From Planctomycetota bacterium (GTDB taxonomy: Bacteria > Planctomycetota > UBA1135 > UBA2386), in contig JADLFX010000048.1 of the NCBI GenBank assembly GCA_020849665.1, positions 1 to 57,077 of the forward strand: 57,077 nt of DNA, given 5' to 3'. Every line of letters starts with the position of its first letter. The first letter of the stretch is position 1. The notes below the pieces were generated by a model, which worked only from the letters and a program-made list of their open reading frames with translations, had not been told where the DNA came from and did not search any database. Below, one piece after another: positions 18,506 through 29,131 of this stretch. The position numbers were made by a program, and so were the translations under genes.

Positions 18506-19510
18506 TCACTTCAGGGTCTTCAGATACTCGATCACTCCGGCCAGCTGCTTCTCGGTGACGAGCTGCTCCGGCCACGGCGCCATTCCGCCCTGCGGAGTCT
18601 CCTTGGCGATCTTGGCATTGGGGTTGCGCACCGACTCCTTGATGTACTCGTCGTCGACCGTCACCTTCGCGAGCGGCCCGCCAACGCCCAGGAACACCTC
18701 GCGCTCGGTCCTGCCGTAGAGACCCTTGAAGCTCGGACCGACGCGCGGCGTGCCGTCGATCGTGTGACAGATGAAGCAGTTGGCCTTGTAGACCATCTCG
18801 CCCAGCTCCTTCGGGTCGGAGGGCTCGGTCTCCCAGGGCCGCGGGCTCTTGTCGTAGTCGGCTTGCGAGATCACGCGCACCTCGCCCCACATCTCCGAGT
18901 GGCCCTTGCCGCAGTAGGCGTGGCAGAAGAACTCGAAGGTCTGCCCGATGTACTCCTCGGGCACGCGGAACCAGAGCGACTGGTAGCGCCCGGGCAGCAC
19001 GTCGCGCTTCACGCGGAACGCGGGGAACGCCAGCCCGTGCAGCACGTCGTCGCTGCGCGTGACGATCTTCACGTTGCGGCCCGCGGGCACGTAGAACACC
19101 GGCCGGCCGGTCTTGGGGTCGTAGGAAGGCTGCGTGGCTCCGGGATGGAACACCGCCCAGCCCCACTGCTTGGCGGTCGCCTGGTACTGCAGGCAGTCGC
19201 CCGGCGCGACCGTCATGTTGAGCGCGCCCTTCCAGCCCCACACGAACATGATCATCACCAGCACCAGGGGGATGACCGTCCAGGTCACCTCCAGCACGGT
19301 GTTGTGGGTGTTGGTCGAGGCCGCGGGCTGGTCCTCGGTCCTCCGGCGCCACTTGATCACCGCGAAGCCGAGCAGGCCGGTGATCAGGACGAAGAAGAAC
19401 ACACTCACCCAGAAGATGAAGTAGTAGAGACCGTCCACGTCCGCGGCGAACGTGGAGGCCGGGGCGGGCATCTGCACCGTCCCGCCTTGCTGGAATGGGG
19501 GAAGCATCAC
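18506..19510 (-). CDS. coxB: Cytochrome c oxidase subunit II fused to cytochrome c (caa3)
   Basis: Two membrane helices (about 29-52 and 73-94) are followed by the CuA cupredoxin domain: His158 and the loop [14 protein letters not shown] supply His158, Cys196, Cys200, His204 and Met207. A C-terminal cytochrome c domain has CFICH (245-249) and the likely axial Met310 (GGMAPWP). The fusion defines a caa3 oxidase, which can take electrons directly from the monohaem ActE of alternative complex III. No lipobox is present at the N-terminus. Confidence 0.96.
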   Translation of the reverse strand: MMLPPFQQGGTVQMPAPASTFAADVDGLYYFIFWVSVFFFVLITGLLGFAVIKWRRRTEDQPAASTNTHNTVLEVTWTVIPLVLVMIMFVWGWKGALNMTVAPGDCLQYQATAKQWGWAVFHPGATQPSYDPKTGRPVFYVPAGRNVKIVTRSDDVLHGLAFPAFRVKRDVLPGRYQSLWFRVPEEYIGQTFEFFCHAYCGKGHSEMWGEVRVISQADYDKSPRPWETEPSDPKELGEMVYKANCFICHTIDGTPRVGPSFKGLYGRTEREVFLGVGGPLAKVTVDDEYIKESVRNPNAKIAKETPQGGMAPWPEQLVTEKQLAGVIEYLKTLK

Positions 19511-19541
19511 GAGTTCAGCACCAGAGCAAGGGAAGCCATCA

Positions 19542-20423
19542 TCAAGGGGTCGCCGGCACCGGCCGCCGGCGCTCGCGCCGCCACAGGAACAACACCAGGC
19601 CGCCGATCAGGACGACCGTGATCACACCACCGATCCGCATCACCTGCACGGCCATGAGGCTGTAGGTGCGGGTCCGGTCGTCGTAGCCGTAGCAGGTCAG
19701 CAGGATGCGGTCGAAGATCGTCCCCACCTTGCCCTGCGAGGATTCGACGATCCCCAGGCGCAGGTCGCGGCTGCCGAACTCCATCGTGTCGAGGGAGCGC
19801 GGGAAGAGGTAGCGGGTCACCGTCCCCTCGGGGGAGAGGAGGATGATCACCGCCGAGTGGTCCCACTGCTTGCTGTACTCGTTCCACTGGTAGCCGAACC
19901 CGACCGCGTCCGCGAGCGAACGGATCGGGCCCTCCTCGCCCACCAGGAAGTGCCAATGGTCCCGCGCGCCAGCGCGCGGATAGGCCTCCAGGATCGAGTT
20001 GCGCTTGCCGGCGGCCAGCTCCGGACCCTCGCGCGGGTCGATGCTGACCGTGACCACCTCGAAGTCGGAGCCGGGCTCCAGGCTGATCTTGGCCAGACCA
20101 GCCACCAGCCCGCGCTGGACCGCTCCGCAGAGCGAGGGACAGCCGTAGTAGTTGAGGTTCAGGACCACCGGGCGCCTGGTCCCGAAGAAGTCGGCGAGGC
20201 GCACGGTCTCGCCCCGGTGGTTGCGGAACGCGAGGTTCGGGTCGACCGCCTTGCCCAGGCGGTTCTGGACCAGGGCGTTCTCGTCGACCACGTTGAGGCC
20301 GCCCCCCGCACCCTGCGCCCGGACGGCGCCGGCCAGGAGGCCCAGCAGGCAGAGACCCAGGGCGTATCCGGCGTTGCCGCCGGAGTTTGGGGACTTCCTG
20401 GGGTGGTTGGGTACGACGTTCAC
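19542..20423 (-). CDS. SCO1/SenC copper chaperone
   Basis: SCO proteins deliver copper to, or reduce the cysteines of, the CuA site of subunit II. The 293-aa protein has a signal or anchor segment (about 19-36), the thioredoxin-like fold with CPSLC (95-99) and the conserved distal His189 in QWDHSAV, then a C-terminal membrane helix (about 257-278) with an arginine-rich end. That gives an external copper domain held at both ends. It lies 31 nt upstream of coxB in the same operon, which fits assembly of that subunit. Confidence 0.93.
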   Translation of the reverse strand: MNVVPNHPRKSPNSGGNAGYALGLCLLGLLAGAVRAQGAGGGLNVVDENALVQNRLGKAVDPNLAFRNHRGETVRLADFFGTRRPVVLNLNYYGCPSLCGAVQRGLVAGLAKISLEPGSDFEVVTVSIDPREGPELAAGKRNSILEAYPRAGARDHWHFLVGEEGPIRSLADAVGFGYQWNEYSKQWDHSAVIILLSPEGTVTRYLFPRSLDTMEFGSRDLRLGIVESSQGKVGTIFDRILLTCYGYDDRTRTYSLMAVQVMRIGGVITVVLIGGLVLFLWRRERRRPVPATP

Positions 20424-20463
20424 GGAAGGGTCAACGCGGAGGTCGGTTCGGTTCTTGCACCCG

Positions 20464-20808
20464 TCACTTCTGGGCGCGCTTGACCAGGACCTTCATGGCG
20501 GTCTCGATGTCGACGCGCTGGTTGCCGCCGCCCAGGTCCTCGGACCTGGTCAGCTCGCTCGCCTCGCGCGCGCGGAGGTCCAAGACCTCGGCGGCCGGCT
20601 GGAGGTCGATCTTCTTGACGCGCTCGCGGTCGATCACGGCCCCGTAGAGCTCCACCATGAGCCAGAGCGAGGCGAAGAGGATCACCATCCACACCACCAG
20701 CCAGGTGATGGTCCGCCTGGTGTCGATGTCGTGATCCGGGTCGAAGGGCTTCGGTTGCTCGTCGCCCTTGGGCGCGGCGTGCGCCGCGGGCTGGGTGGCA
20801 GTGCTCAT
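20464..20808 (-). CDS. Small single-pass membrane protein between actF and SCO
   Basis: This 114-aa protein has one membrane helix (about residues 33-54, TITWLVVWMVILFASLWLMV), a hydrophilic N-terminus and a charged, helical C-terminal part (RERVKKIDLQPAAEVLDLRA). The family is unknown to me. Its place inside the operon suggests an accessory subunit or assembly factor of the ACIII-caa3 complex. Its ATG overlaps the stop of a 27-codon ORF (ATGA). Confidence 0.8.
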   Translation of the reverse strand: MSTATQPAAHAAPKGDEQPKPFDPDHDIDTRRTITWLVVWMVILFASLWLMVELYGAVIDRERVKKIDLQPAAEVLDLRAREASELTRSEDLGGGNQRVDIETAMKVLVKRAQK

Positions 20809-20888
20809 GAGCGGGTCTCCTCACCCCTGTCCCGAAGCAGGCCACGGCGCGTGCGCGTCGTGACTTCGAGGCTGGGGGCGGCGTACAT
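20805..20888 (-). CDS. Possible 27-aa coupled small ORF after actF
   Basis: In the 190-nt gap between actF and the 114-aa membrane protein there is ATG at 20888 with AGGAA upstream and 27 codons (MYAAPSLEVTTRTRRGLLRD...) ending in TGA that overlaps the next ATG. It is basic, with no hydrophobic part. It may be a real small peptide or a leader that couples translation across the gap; no direct support exists. Confidence 0.3.
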   Translation of the reverse strand: MYAAPSLEVTTRTRRGLLRDRGEETRS

Positions 20889-20998
20889 GATCCGTGATTC
20901 CTGGGCTGGGTTGCGCGTCTTGGCGGTCGGAGGCCGCCGCAGCGGCGCGGTGTGGTTGGGTTTGGCGTCGGTGCTGCGCCGCGTGGCGGCGGCGCCGG

Positions 20999-22225
20999 TC
21001 AGATGTTGTGGAACTGGAGGGACTCGACCAGGCGCGGGTCGCGCTCCGGCAGGAGCGGCGTGCTGCGCACGTTGTTGAGGAAGAGGCCGAACACGAGCGC
21101 CAGCAGCCCCACGAACGTGGTGGCGTCGAGCCAGTGCAGGTGCGGGGAATGCCCGTGCAGCGCCGGCATCACGATCCAGTGCAGATCGATCTGGTGCATG
21201 ACGAGCATCAGCACCGCGCCGAGCGCCAGCAGCGGTCGCGTGCGCTTGACGTGCCGCGACATGAGGAACGCGAACGGCACCAGGAAGTGGCCGACGATCA
21301 GGATCTGCCCGACCAGGTACCACGCCCCCGACTTGCGCTCGGCGAACCAGCTCGTCTCCTCGGGCAGGTTCGCATACCAGATCAGCATGTACTGGGAGAA
21401 GGTGATGTAGGCCCAGAACACGGTGAAGGCGAAGAGCAGCTTGCCCAGGTCGTGGTAGTGCTCGGAGTTGACCGCGTCCCTGAGGTAGCCCTGGCGCTGC
21501 AGGAAGAGGCAGGCCAGCGTGAGCACGGCGATGGTCGAGAGCACGTAGCCCGCGAACATGTACACGCCCCACATGGTCGAGAACCAATGCGGGTCGAGGG
21601 ACATGAACAGGTCGATCGACGCGAACGTGGTGGTCAGCGCGAAGAGCAGGATCCCCGGCGCGGCGCGCCGCGACATCTTCAGCGTGAGCTGCGGGTCGCC
21701 GTTCTGGTCCTGGGACAGCGACGTGCGCCGGAACCAGCTCGCGAGGCCGATCCAGATCACGAAGTAGATGCCGATCCGCACGAAGAAGAACGTGGGATTG
21801 AGGTAGCCGCGCTTGCCCGCGATCACCGCGTCGCCCTCGATCGGGTGCACCCAGTGGTGGTAGAGCGTCTCGAAGCCCAGCGCGATCGGCAGGAAGAGCA
21901 CTGCCATGTAGGGCATCACGCCCATCAGGTTCTCCGCGCTGCGGCGCACGATCACGCTCCAGCCGGCGCGGTAGATGTGCTGCAGCATCACGAAGAACAG
22001 CGCGCCCAGGCACAGGCCGAGCGCGAACCCGTACGCGGTGAGGTACGAGAAGAAGAACTGCTTGCGGGTCTCGGGGCCGAGCGCGAGGCCGACCAGGCTC
22101 GCGCCCAGGGCCACGGCGCCGGTCAGGAGGCACGCGCGCGCAGGCCCGGCGAGTGCGCCGCCGGGCAGGCGGGTCTGCAGGCCCGGGGCGACGACGTCGA
22201 TGGGGGGGACGGTGGTGCTGCTCAT
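20999..22225 (-). CDS. actF: Alternative complex III subunit ActF
   Basis: This 408-aa protein has about ten membrane helices and the features of ActF: YLTAYGFALGLCLGALFFVML, HWVHPI, a long hydrophilic loop and SQYMLIWYANLPEETSWF. It is related to ActC/NrfD but without a quinol-contact tail. ActF is an integral membrane subunit of the quinol:electron acceptor oxidoreductase, likely part of a proton path. It follows actE by 10 nt. The stop is followed by a longer gap (190 nt) before the next gene. Confidence 0.92.
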   Translation of the reverse strand: MSSTTVPPIDVVAPGLQTRLPGGALAGPARACLLTGAVALGASLVGLALGPETRKQFFFSYLTAYGFALGLCLGALFFVMLQHIYRAGWSVIVRRSAENLMGVMPYMAVLFLPIALGFETLYHHWVHPIEGDAVIAGKRGYLNPTFFFVRIGIYFVIWIGLASWFRRTSLSQDQNGDPQLTLKMSRRAAPGILLFALTTTFASIDLFMSLDPHWFSTMWGVYMFAGYVLSTIAVLTLACLFLQRQGYLRDAVNSEHYHDLGKLLFAFTVFWAYITFSQYMLIWYANLPEETSWFAERKSGAWYLVGQILIVGHFLVPFAFLMSRHVKRTRPLLALGAVLMLVMHQIDLHWIVMPALHGHSPHLHWLDATTFVGLLALVFGLFLNNVRSTPLLPERDPRLVESLQFHNI

Positions 22226-22235
22226 GTTCGCTCGA

Positions 22236-22859
22236 TCACCTGAGCTGCTGGAGCTCCGAGTTGGACACCTTCATGCGCAGCTGCAGCGCGCGCAGGTAGT
22301 GCACGATCGCCCAGCGATCCTCCACGCCCAGCTTGTAGCCATACGCGGGCATGGTGTTCTTGCCGTTCGTGATGGTCTCGAAGATCTGCGCGTCGGGCAT
22401 GACCGCGGGCGCGAAGCGATCCTCGTAGAACGACGGCAGGCCGGTCTTGAGGGGCCAGCGCGCCGCCACCGGGCTCTTGCCCGAACCGGTGCGGTCGTGG
22501 CAGGCGGCACAGTGGATGTCGAACTTCAGCCGGCCGCGCTGCAGCACCTCCATGCTGGGCGGCAGCGGATTCGCGGCGAGGTACTTGCCGTCGGCGTCCT
22601 TGAACACCGCCAGCTGCGCCAGCCGGTCGCGCTCGGCCTTGGGCACGCCGGTGTGCGGGACCGTGCCGGCGACCGGCAGGCGGCTGCCGCGTGCGTCGGC
22701 CCAGTACGCGAACTTGGATTCCGACTGCGCCTTGATCTTGGCCTGGAAGTCCATGTCCAGGACCAGGTGCACGGGCGGCTTGTCCGAGGTCTGGCCGCGG
22801 CAGCCGGCGAAGAACGGCAGGAGGGCGGCGAGCAGCAGGGTCGTGGGCAGGGTACGCAT
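22236..22859 (-). CDS. actE: Alternative complex III monohaem lipoprotein ActE
   Basis: ATG at 22859 starts a lipoprotein signal with lipobox FAGC (Cys20). One haem c site, CAACH (117-121), lies in a domain with a likely axial Met in MPAYGY and the typical ending WAIVHYLRALQ. ActE is the monohaem cytochrome that passes electrons from the complex to the caa3 oxidase. The frame continues upstream through actD in a wrong frame; the 207-aa reading from 22859 is the gene. Only 2 nt separate it from the actD stop. Confidence 0.94.
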   Translation of the reverse strand: MRTLPTTLLLAALLPFFAGCRGQTSDKPPVHLVLDMDFQAKIKAQSESKFAYWADARGSRLPVAGTVPHTGVPKAERDRLAQLAVFKDADGKYLAANPLPPSMEVLQRGRLKFDIHCAACHDRTGSGKSPVAARWPLKTGLPSFYEDRFAPAVMPDAQIFETITNGKNTMPAYGYKLGVEDRWAIVHYLRALQLRMKVSNSELQQLR

Positions 22860-22861
22860 GG

Positions 22862-23401
22862 TCACTCCTCCACCAGCTCCACGTGGTGGCCGCCCAGGCG
22901 GCGCAGGAACTCGGCCGTCTTGACCTGATCGAAGCGCGGGTCGGTGGCCTCGATCGAGAGCAGGAAGCGGTCGTCCGTGGCGCGGTGCACCTGGCTGTAC
23001 TTGAAGATCGGGTGGTAGAGGCGCGGCAGCCGGTTCAGTCCGAACATGCCGAACACCGCACCGAACGCGGCGAGCAGCACCATGCACTCGAAGGTGATCG
23101 GGATGGTGCTCTGCCACGCGTACGGCGGCTTCCCCGAGACGACGATCGGGTAGTCCACCCCGTTCATCCACCACATCATCAGCTGGCCCAGCACGATCCC
23201 GAGGAGGCCGCAGGCGGCGACGATCCAACCGACGTGGCTCGGCCCCTGCTTGAGGGCCCGCTCGAGCCCGTGCACGGGGAAGGGCGTGTGGGCGTCGACC
23301 TTGGTGTAGCCCTCCGCCGTCGCCTTGGTGGCCGCGTCCAGGATCGCACCCGTGGTCTCGAACTCGGCGACCACACCGAAGTAGCGCTTGTCGTGGCTCA
23401 T
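22862..23401 (-). CDS. actD: Alternative complex III subunit ActD (DUF3341)
   Basis: The 179-aa protein has the DUF3341 signature: an N-terminal regulatory-like fold ([33 protein letters not shown]), two membrane helices (about 58-77 and 99-121, separated by the [12 protein letters not shown] loop) and a C-terminal domain ending [14 protein letters not shown]. ActD is a small membrane subunit of alternative complex III. It overlaps actC by 4 nt (ATGA). Confidence 0.93.
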   Translation of the reverse strand: MSHDKRYFGVVAEFETTGAILDAATKATAEGYTKVDAHTPFPVHGLERALKQGPSHVGWIVAACGLLGIVLGQLMMWWMNGVDYPIVVSGKPPYAWQSTIPITFECMVLLAAFGAVFGMFGLNRLPRLYHPIFKYSQVHRATDDRFLLSIEATDPRFDQVKTAEFLRRLGGHHVELVEE

Positions 23402-24855
23402 GCGTGGCCTCCATGCCCACCGTGCGCCGGGCGTGCGCCGTGCCCGTGCCCGGCGTGGTGCCCGTGCCCGGCGTGCGGGTTGGCCTGCGGCATCACGCCC
23501 TTCACCTCGCTCATGGCGAGGATCGGCAGGTAGCGGCAGAAGAGCAGGAAGAAGGTGAAGAAGAGGCCGAACGAGCCGACCAGGGTCAGGATGTCGATGA
23601 TCGTCGGGTGGAACATGCCCCAGCTCGAGGGCACGAAGTCATGGGCGAGCGAGGTCGCGGTGATCACGAAGCGCTCGAACCACATGCCGATGTTCACGAA
23701 GATCGACAGCACGAAGAGCACGGTCGGGTTGCGGCGAGCCCAGCGGAACCAGAAGAACTGCGGCGAGATCACGTTGCACGTGACCATGCTCCAGTAGGCC
23801 CACCAGTAGGGGCCGAACGCGCGGTTGATGAACGCGAAGCGCTCGTACTCCACGCCGCTGTACCACGCGATGAAGAACTCCATCGAGTACGCGTAGCCCA
23901 CCATCATGCCGGTCACGAGCATGACCTTGGCCATGTTGTCGAGGTGGTTGAGCGTGATCAGCTGGTGCAGCCCAAGCCACTTGCGCGCCGGGATCAGCAG
24001 CGTGAGCACCATCGCGAAGCCCGAGAAGATCGCGCCGGCGACGAAGTACGGCGGGAAGATCGTCGTGTGCCAGCCGGGCACGATCGACACGGCGAAGTCG
24101 AACGACACGATCGAGTGCACCGAGAGCACCAGCGGGGTGCTCAGCCCCGCCAGGATCAGGTAGGCCTTCTCGTAGTTGATCCAGTGCCGGTTGCTGCCGT
24201 GCCAGCCGAGGGCGAACACGCCGTAGATGCGCGCGGCCAGCTGGCGGCCGGCGCGGAACGCGCGGTCGCGGAAGGTGGCGAGGTCGGGCACGAGGCCCAC
24301 GAACCAGAACAGCGCCGAGACCGTGAAGTAGGTGCTGACCGCGAACACGTCCCAGAGCAGCGGGCTCTTGAAGTTGGGCCACATCGCCATCTGGTTGGGC
24401 AGCGGGAACACCCAGTAGATCACCCAGATGCGGCCGACGTGGAACGCCGGGAACAGGCCGGCGGCCATCACCGCGAAGATCGTCATCGCCTCCGACGCGC
24501 GGTTGATCGAGGTGCGCCACTTCTGGCGCATCAGGAAGAGGATCGCGCTGATCAGGGTCCCGGCGTGGCCGATGCCGATCCAGAACACGAAGTTGGTGAT
24601 GTCCCAGGCCCAGCCGACCGGGATGTTGTTGCCCCAGACGCCGACGCCGGTGGCCACCAGGTAGCCGAGCATCGCGATGAGGTTGAGGAACATCGCGAAC
24701 GACACCCCGAACATCAGGTACCAGGCGCGCGGCGTCTCGACCTCCGCGACCTTGGCGATGGTGTCGGTGACGGAGGCGAAGTCGTGCTTGCCCTCGACGA
24801 GGGGCGCCCGCACCAGCGGGTTCTCGGGTTCGTCGACGATCGTGATCGCGGTCAT
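23398..24855 (-). CDS. actC: Alternative complex III subunit ActC (NrfD-like quinol subunit)
   Basis: ActC is the NrfD/PsrC-like membrane subunit that holds the quinol site and passes electrons to ActB. ATG at 24855 gives 485 aa with about ten helices; [40 protein letters not shown] and [13 protein letters not shown] are diagnostic. The C-terminus ends in a 25-residue His/Gly tail ([13 protein letters not shown]...). The longer frame reaching 26379 is a wrong-frame extension over actB. Confidence 0.95.
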   Translation of the reverse strand: MTAITIVDEPENPLVRAPLVEGKHDFASVTDTIAKVAEVETPRAWYLMFGVSFAMFLNLIAMLGYLVATGVGVWGNNIPVGWAWDITNFVFWIGIGHAGTLISAILFLMRQKWRTSINRASEAMTIFAVMAAGLFPAFHVGRIWVIYWVFPLPNQMAMWPNFKSPLLWDVFAVSTYFTVSALFWFVGLVPDLATFRDRAFRAGRQLAARIYGVFALGWHGSNRHWINYEKAYLILAGLSTPLVLSVHSIVSFDFAVSIVPGWHTTIFPPYFVAGAIFSGFAMVLTLLIPARKWLGLHQLITLNHLDNMAKVMLVTGMMVGYAYSMEFFIAWYSGVEYERFAFINRAFGPYWWAYWSMVTCNVISPQFFWFRWARRNPTVLFVLSIFVNIGMWFERFVITATSLAHDFVPSSWGMFHPTIIDILTLVGSFGLFFTFFLLFCRYLPILAMSEVKGVMPQANPHAGHGHHAGHGHGARPAHGGHGGHA

Positions 24856-24857
24856 CG

Positions 24858-27800
24858 TCAGGCGAGATCGGGGTTGGGGTTGCGGATGCGGGCCAGGTAG
24901 GTGGTGCGCGGGCGCACGTTGAGCTCGGAGAGCATCGCGTAGTTGAGCGGCGAGGCCTTGAGGCGGGCCACGCGGCTCTTCGGGTCGCGGATGTCGCCGA
25001 AGGTGATCGCCTGGGTCGGACAGGTCTGCGCGCAGGCCGGCGTGATCTGGCCGTCCTGCACGGTGGTGCGCTTGACCTTGGCGACGTTCTTCGCGTGGGT
25101 GATGCGCTGCACGCAGTAGGTGCACTTCTCCATCACGCCGCGGTGCCGCACCGTGACCTCGGGGTTGGCGACCATCTTCAGGGTCTCCGGCGTGCGGCCG
25201 TGGTAGTCCAGGTAGTTGAAGTGCCGCACCTTGTACGGGCAGTTGTTGCTGCAGTAGCGCGTGCCGATGCAGCGGTTGTAGGCCATGTCGTTCAGCCCCT
25301 CGGGGCTGTGCACGGTGGCGGCCACCGGGCACACCGACTCGCACGGCGCGTTCTCGCACTGCATGCACGGCACCGGCTGCACCACGACCTGCGGATCCTC
25401 GGTGTCGACGATCCCCGACATCACGCCGCCGCGCGGCGCGCTGCCGCTGAAGTAGCGGTCGATGCGCAGCCAGTGCATCTCGCGGTTGCGGCGCACCTGG
25501 GCCTTGCCCACCGTGGGGATGTTGTTCTCGGCCACGCAGGCCACCACGCAGGCGTTGCAGCCGGTGCAGGAGTTGAGATCGATCACCATGCCCCACTGGT
25601 GACCCTGGTCGAAGGTGTACGGGTCGTCCCAGAGCGACTTGAGCAGGCCCGCCTCGGTGACCTTGGCCGGCTCGCCGTGACCGGGGCCGCCCTCTTCCTT
25701 GGCATGCGCGGCCGCGGCGAGGTTCTTCACCTCGGCCGCCTTGGCCAGGGGCGACATCATCGGCGCCCAGTCGGGCTTCTCGCGGAAGTGCGCCAGCGTG
25801 GCCTCGCGCACGTGCGCGCGCCCCTCCAGCGAGCCGTGGTCCTGGGTGGAGGCCAGCGTGTAGGTGGCGCCGGTCTTCTCGGCGCGCACGCCGCCCGCGA
25901 AGTGCATCGCCGAGGTGGTGCGCAGCGCGTATGCGCTGACGCCCGAGCCCCTGGCGACCTTGCACTCGGGACCGAGCTGGCGGCCGTAGCCGAGCGCCAG
26001 GGTGATGGTCCAGTCGGCGAGTCCGGGCAGGATCCACACCGGCACGTCGAGCTGGCGGCCGTTGGCGGTGATGCGCAGGACGTCCTCGCGCTTCACGCCC
26101 AGGGCCGCCGCGGTGCGCTGGTTGACCAGCGCGGCGTTGTCCCAGGTCAGCTTGCTCAGCGGATCCGGCATCTCCTGCAGCCAGGCGTTGTTGCTGAACC
26201 GGCCGTCGTAGAGCTTCGCGTCGGGGACGAAGCCCAGCTCCAGGTTGGAGATCGAGCCCTCTGCGGCGCGCCTGGCCTCGGCGACCTTCGGGTTCAGGTC
26301 GGCGAAGCGCACCGCCGGCGTGCCGGCCACCGGCCACTGGCTGCCGGCCAGGAGGCCCTGGAAGAGGGCCTCGTTCCACACGCCCTCGAAGTCCTCGCCG
26401 CGGACCATGGCCTTCCAGGTGTCGCGCACCAGGTCGTAGCCGGTCTTCTTGGGCAGGTCGGCGAGCTGTGCCAGCAGCTCGATCCGCGACACGCCGTCGT
26501 AGAGCGGCGCGATCAGGGGCTGGATCGCCGAGATGGTCCCGTCGAAGGCACGGATGTCACCCCAGGCCTCGAGGTCGTGGGCGGCGTTCACATGCCAGTC
26601 GCAGGCGCGGCCGGTCTCGTCGACCAGGAGGCCGAGGTGCACCTTCTTGCGCACCTTCGCGAGGCGCGTGGCGAAGTCGAGGTCGGCGGGGGCGTCGTAG
26701 ACCGGGTTGGTCTCGAGGCAGAAGAGCGTGTCGACCCTGCCGGCCTCCATCGACTCGGCCAGCTCGCGCAGCGAGCCGGTCTGGCCATGGGCCATCGACT
26801 CGGGCGTGACCGTGTAGACCAGCGTCTTGCCGATCGCGTCGAGGCCGAGGTTCAGGACGTGGGTGACGGCGTGCACCAGGGCGGTCTGGCCGGCACCCGG
26901 CACCAGGACGCAGCGTCCCTTGTTGGCGATCAGGTCCTTGGCGATGGCCTGGATCCAGTCGGCGGTGTTGCCCTTGCTGGTCTTCCGGGTGAAGCCGTGC
27001 TTGGTGTACGGCTCCAGCGCCTTGCGGAACCCCTCGTCGAGGCCGGGCACGGTCAATCCGTGGCCGAACACCAGTTCGGCCGCCAGGGCCAGCACCGCGT
27101 CCTGCACCTCGCTGGCGCGCAGGCGGAAGCGATGGTCGGCGGAGGCGCCGGTCACCGTGAAGTTGCCCTCGATCGCGTAGAGGCGGGCGACGTTCTGCCC
27201 GGGCTCGGTGATCTTGCGCCGCGTGGCGTAGTGGCGCGCGTGGCGCAGACCCTGCGCGTCGAGTGCCAGGGGGTCGGCGTCGAGCGAGACGACGACGTCG
27301 GCGCGGTCCAGCTGATAGTGCGCGTCGAGGCCCTGGCCGGGCGCGAGGCCGAAGGCCAGCTGCGCCCCGGCCAGCTCCTGGTCGCGGTTCACGGGCGCCC
27401 AGGTGTGGAACGCAGCCTTGGGGAGCGCCTTGCGCACCTCGGCGACCAGCGCCAGCAGCGTGGGCGAAGTCGTGGGCGGCATCAGGAAGCGCACGCCCTC
27501 GCCGCCGCTCGTCAGATGGCGCGCGGCCACCTCGCCCTTCCAGAAGGCCAGGAACTCGGTGAGCGTCCGGGCCGTGGGCACCCCGTCGACGAGCTCCTGC
27601 ACGGTCTGCGACCGCGCCGGGTCGTAGAGGTTCAGCAGGTCGCCCTGCATGAACTGGTTGGCGCCGCCCAGGCTGGCAGGATGCTGCGGGTTGCCCTCCA
27701 CCTTGGTCGGGCGCCCCTCGTTGCTGCGCACCAGGGTGCCGTAGCCGTAGCCGCCGCTCACGAAGCAGGTGGCGTAGTACTGGGCGGCGCCCGGCGCGTA

Positions 27801-28127
27801 GCCGGCCGGGTTCTTCTGGAACGGCAGGATCCGCGTCACCGGCTTGCGGCAGCTGGTCATGCCGGCGAGGCCGAGGGAGGCCCCGATCAAGCCGAGGAAC
27901 GAGCGGCGCGATACCGGGTCGGTCCACTCGCTGGCGCCCTCGGGGAACTCGCGGTGCAGGTTCTCCAGGTACTCCGGGGTCTGCTCGAGCTGGTCGAGGC
28001 TACGGAAGTACTGGCGCTCCGCGGTCGCCAGATCCTGCTCGCCCGAGGCGATCGGGAGGGGCTGGTCCGCGGCAGCGTCTGCGTGACGGTGGTCGTGCGC
28101 ATCCTGCGCGTCGTGCGCGTGGCTCAT
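24858..28127 (-). CDS. actB: Alternative complex III iron-sulfur subunit ActB
   Basis: ActB fuses a molybdopterin-oxidoreductase-like region (about 100-800) with a four-cluster ferredoxin-like region. A Tat-type signal, [20 protein letters not shown] (73-92), predicts export in folded form. The cluster cysteines are 854, 857, 860, 864; 921, 924, 929, 933; 953, 959, 963; and 1002, 1005, 1032, 1036: 15 in all, as expected for three [4Fe-4S] and one [3Fe-4S]. The first 20 residues are His/Asp-rich. ATG 28127 overlaps the actA stop (ATGA), giving 1089 aa; the frame beyond lies over actA. Confidence 0.96.
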   Translation of the reverse strand: MSHAHDAQDAHDHRHADAAADQPLPIASGEQDLATAERQYFRSLDQLEQTPEYLENLHREFPEGASEWTDPVSRRSFLGLIGASLGLAGMTSCRKPVTRILPFQKNPAGYAPGAAQYYATCFVSGGYGYGTLVRSNEGRPTKVEGNPQHPASLGGANQFMQGDLLNLYDPARSQTVQELVDGVPTARTLTEFLAFWKGEVAARHLTSGGEGVRFLMPPTTSPTLLALVAEVRKALPKAAFHTWAPVNRDQELAGAQLAFGLAPGQGLDAHYQLDRADVVVSLDADPLALDAQGLRHARHYATRRKITEPGQNVARLYAIEGNFTVTGASADHRFRLRASEVQDAVLALAAELVFGHGLTVPGLDEGFRKALEPYTKHGFTRKTSKGNTADWIQAIAKDLIANKGRCVLVPGAGQTALVHAVTHVLNLGLDAIGKTLVYTVTPESMAHGQTGSLRELAESMEAGRVDTLFCLETNPVYDAPADLDFATRLAKVRKKVHLGLLVDETGRACDWHVNAAHDLEAWGDIRAFDGTISAIQPLIAPLYDGVSRIELLAQLADLPKKTGYDLVRDTWKAMVRGEDFEGVWNEALFQGLLAGSQWPVAGTPAVRFADLNPKVAEARRAAEGSISNLELGFVPDAKLYDGRFSNNAWLQEMPDPLSKLTWDNAALVNQRTAAALGVKREDVLRITANGRQLDVPVWILPGLADWTITLALGYGRQLGPECKVARGSGVSAYALRTTSAMHFAGGVRAEKTGATYTLASTQDHGSLEGRAHVREATLAHFREKPDWAPMMSPLAKAAEVKNLAAAAHAKEEGGPGHGEPAKVTEAGLLKSLWDDPYTFDQGHQWGMVIDLNSCTGCNACVVACVAENNIPTVGKAQVRRNREMHWLRIDRYFSGSAPRGGVMSGIVDTEDPQVVVQPVPCMQCENAPCESVCPVAATVHSPEGLNDMAYNRCIGTRYCSNNCPYKVRHFNYLDYHGRTPETLKMVANPEVTVRHRGVMEKCTYCVQRITHAKNVAKVKRTTVQDGQITPACAQTCPTQAITFGDIRDPKSRVARLKASPLNYAMLSELNVRPRTTYLARIRNPNPDLA

Positions 28128-28819
28128 CGGTGGCAGGCGGAGCAATGGGTGGGGGGTTGGATCGCTGGATTCACGGGCAGCGGCTTGCCGCGCGCGGCGG
28201 CCAGCTCGGCGGAGTTCATCGGTCCCAGCGCCCGGATCAGCCGCCCCTCCTCGGGGTTCGGCACGTACTCCATGTTGGTCACCTGGTCGTACGGACGCAG
28301 GTGGTTCTCGGGTGCCCGGTGGCACTCCAGGCACCAGCCCATGTTGAGCGGCTCGGCCTGGCGGACGACTTCCATCTGGTCGATGCGGCCGTGGCAGCTC
28401 GCGCAGCCGATGCCGGCCTTCACGTGCACGCCGTGGTGGAAGTAGGCGTAGTCCGGGAGCATGTGCACCTTGATCCACGGCACCGGGTCGCCGGTCTGCC
28501 ACTTCTCCCGCAACACGGGGAGCAGGGTGCTCTCGGGCAGCACGTGCTGGTGGCAGCCCATGCAGGTCTCGGTGGGGGGGACCCCGGCGTGGGCGTGCTC
28601 CTCGACGTTCCAGTGGCAGTAGCGGCAGTCGATGCCGAAGAGCCCGGCGTGCTGCTTGTGGCTGTAGAGGACCGGCTGCGAGGGGGCGTAGCCGACGTCG
28701 GTGTGCCGAGGCGAGAACCAGTACCAGACGACGAAGACCACGGCGACGCCGCCGAGCAGGAGCCCGGCGGCGAGCGCGGCGGGCACCTTGTTGGTCCACT
28801 GGGGGAAGATGATGGTCAA
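28124..28819 (-). CDS. actA: Alternative complex III pentahaem cytochrome ActA
   Basis: ActA is the multihaem cytochrome c of alternative complex III. This 231-aa protein has one N-terminal membrane anchor (about 13-34) and five CxxCH sites: CRYCH (65), CMGCH (86), CASCH (139), CLECH (163) and CSACH (226). The start is TTG at 28819, with GAGAGG about 7 nt upstream. It is the first gene of the operon, so its promoter should lie in the 312-nt gap upstream. Confidence 0.95.
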   Translation of the reverse strand: MTIIFPQWTNKVPAALAAGLLLGGVAVVFVVWYWFSPRHTDVGYAPSQPVLYSHKQHAGLFGIDCRYCHWNVEEHAHAGVPPTETCMGCHQHVLPESTLLPVLREKWQTGDPVPWIKVHMLPDYAYFHHGVHVKAGIGCASCHGRIDQMEVVRQAEPLNMGWCLECHRAPENHLRPYDQVTNMEYVPNPEEGRLIRALGPMNSAELAAARGKPLPVNPAIQPPTHCSACHR

Positions 28820-29131
28820 GGGAGAACCTCTCGCACTTCCGGGGGGCGGTCTCGAGTCGAACCCCGGGAACGACTCCGCTCCACGACCAGGGATCGCCCT
28901 GCCGGCGTCCAGGTCTTGGAGTCGGGATCGCTACCGGAGTCCCGTCCGGGGGCCCGCGGCTCGGAAGCCCTTGGGTGACGCAGCGCTGCGTGACGGGAAC
29001 GTCGCGACGAGGAGCGCCCCGGACGTCAAAGCCGGGCAAGCCCGTTGCGCGGCGGCAATTTCACGGGTGGGCCGGTCCGGCTTTGGGCGACGAAATGTGG
29101 CGAGCCTCCCTGGTCAAGTCCAGGGCGAAGA
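28820..29131. other. 312-bp gap upstream of the respiratory operon
   Basis: The gap lies between the SGNH gene stop and actA, both minus strand, and should hold the respiratory operon promoter. A 12-bp palindrome CGCAGCGCTGCG is at 28979-28990, flanked by GTGA on each side (GTGACGCAGCGCTGCGTGAC), about 160 nt before actA. No convincing -35/-10 pair or terminator was found. Confidence 0.5.

Noticed and set aside
28979..28990. 12-bp palindrome CGCAGCGCTGCG as an operator of the respiratory operon
   Set aside because: It lies about 160 nt before actA with no identified promoter nearby; palindromes of this composition are common at this GC. Mentioned only in the gap entry.
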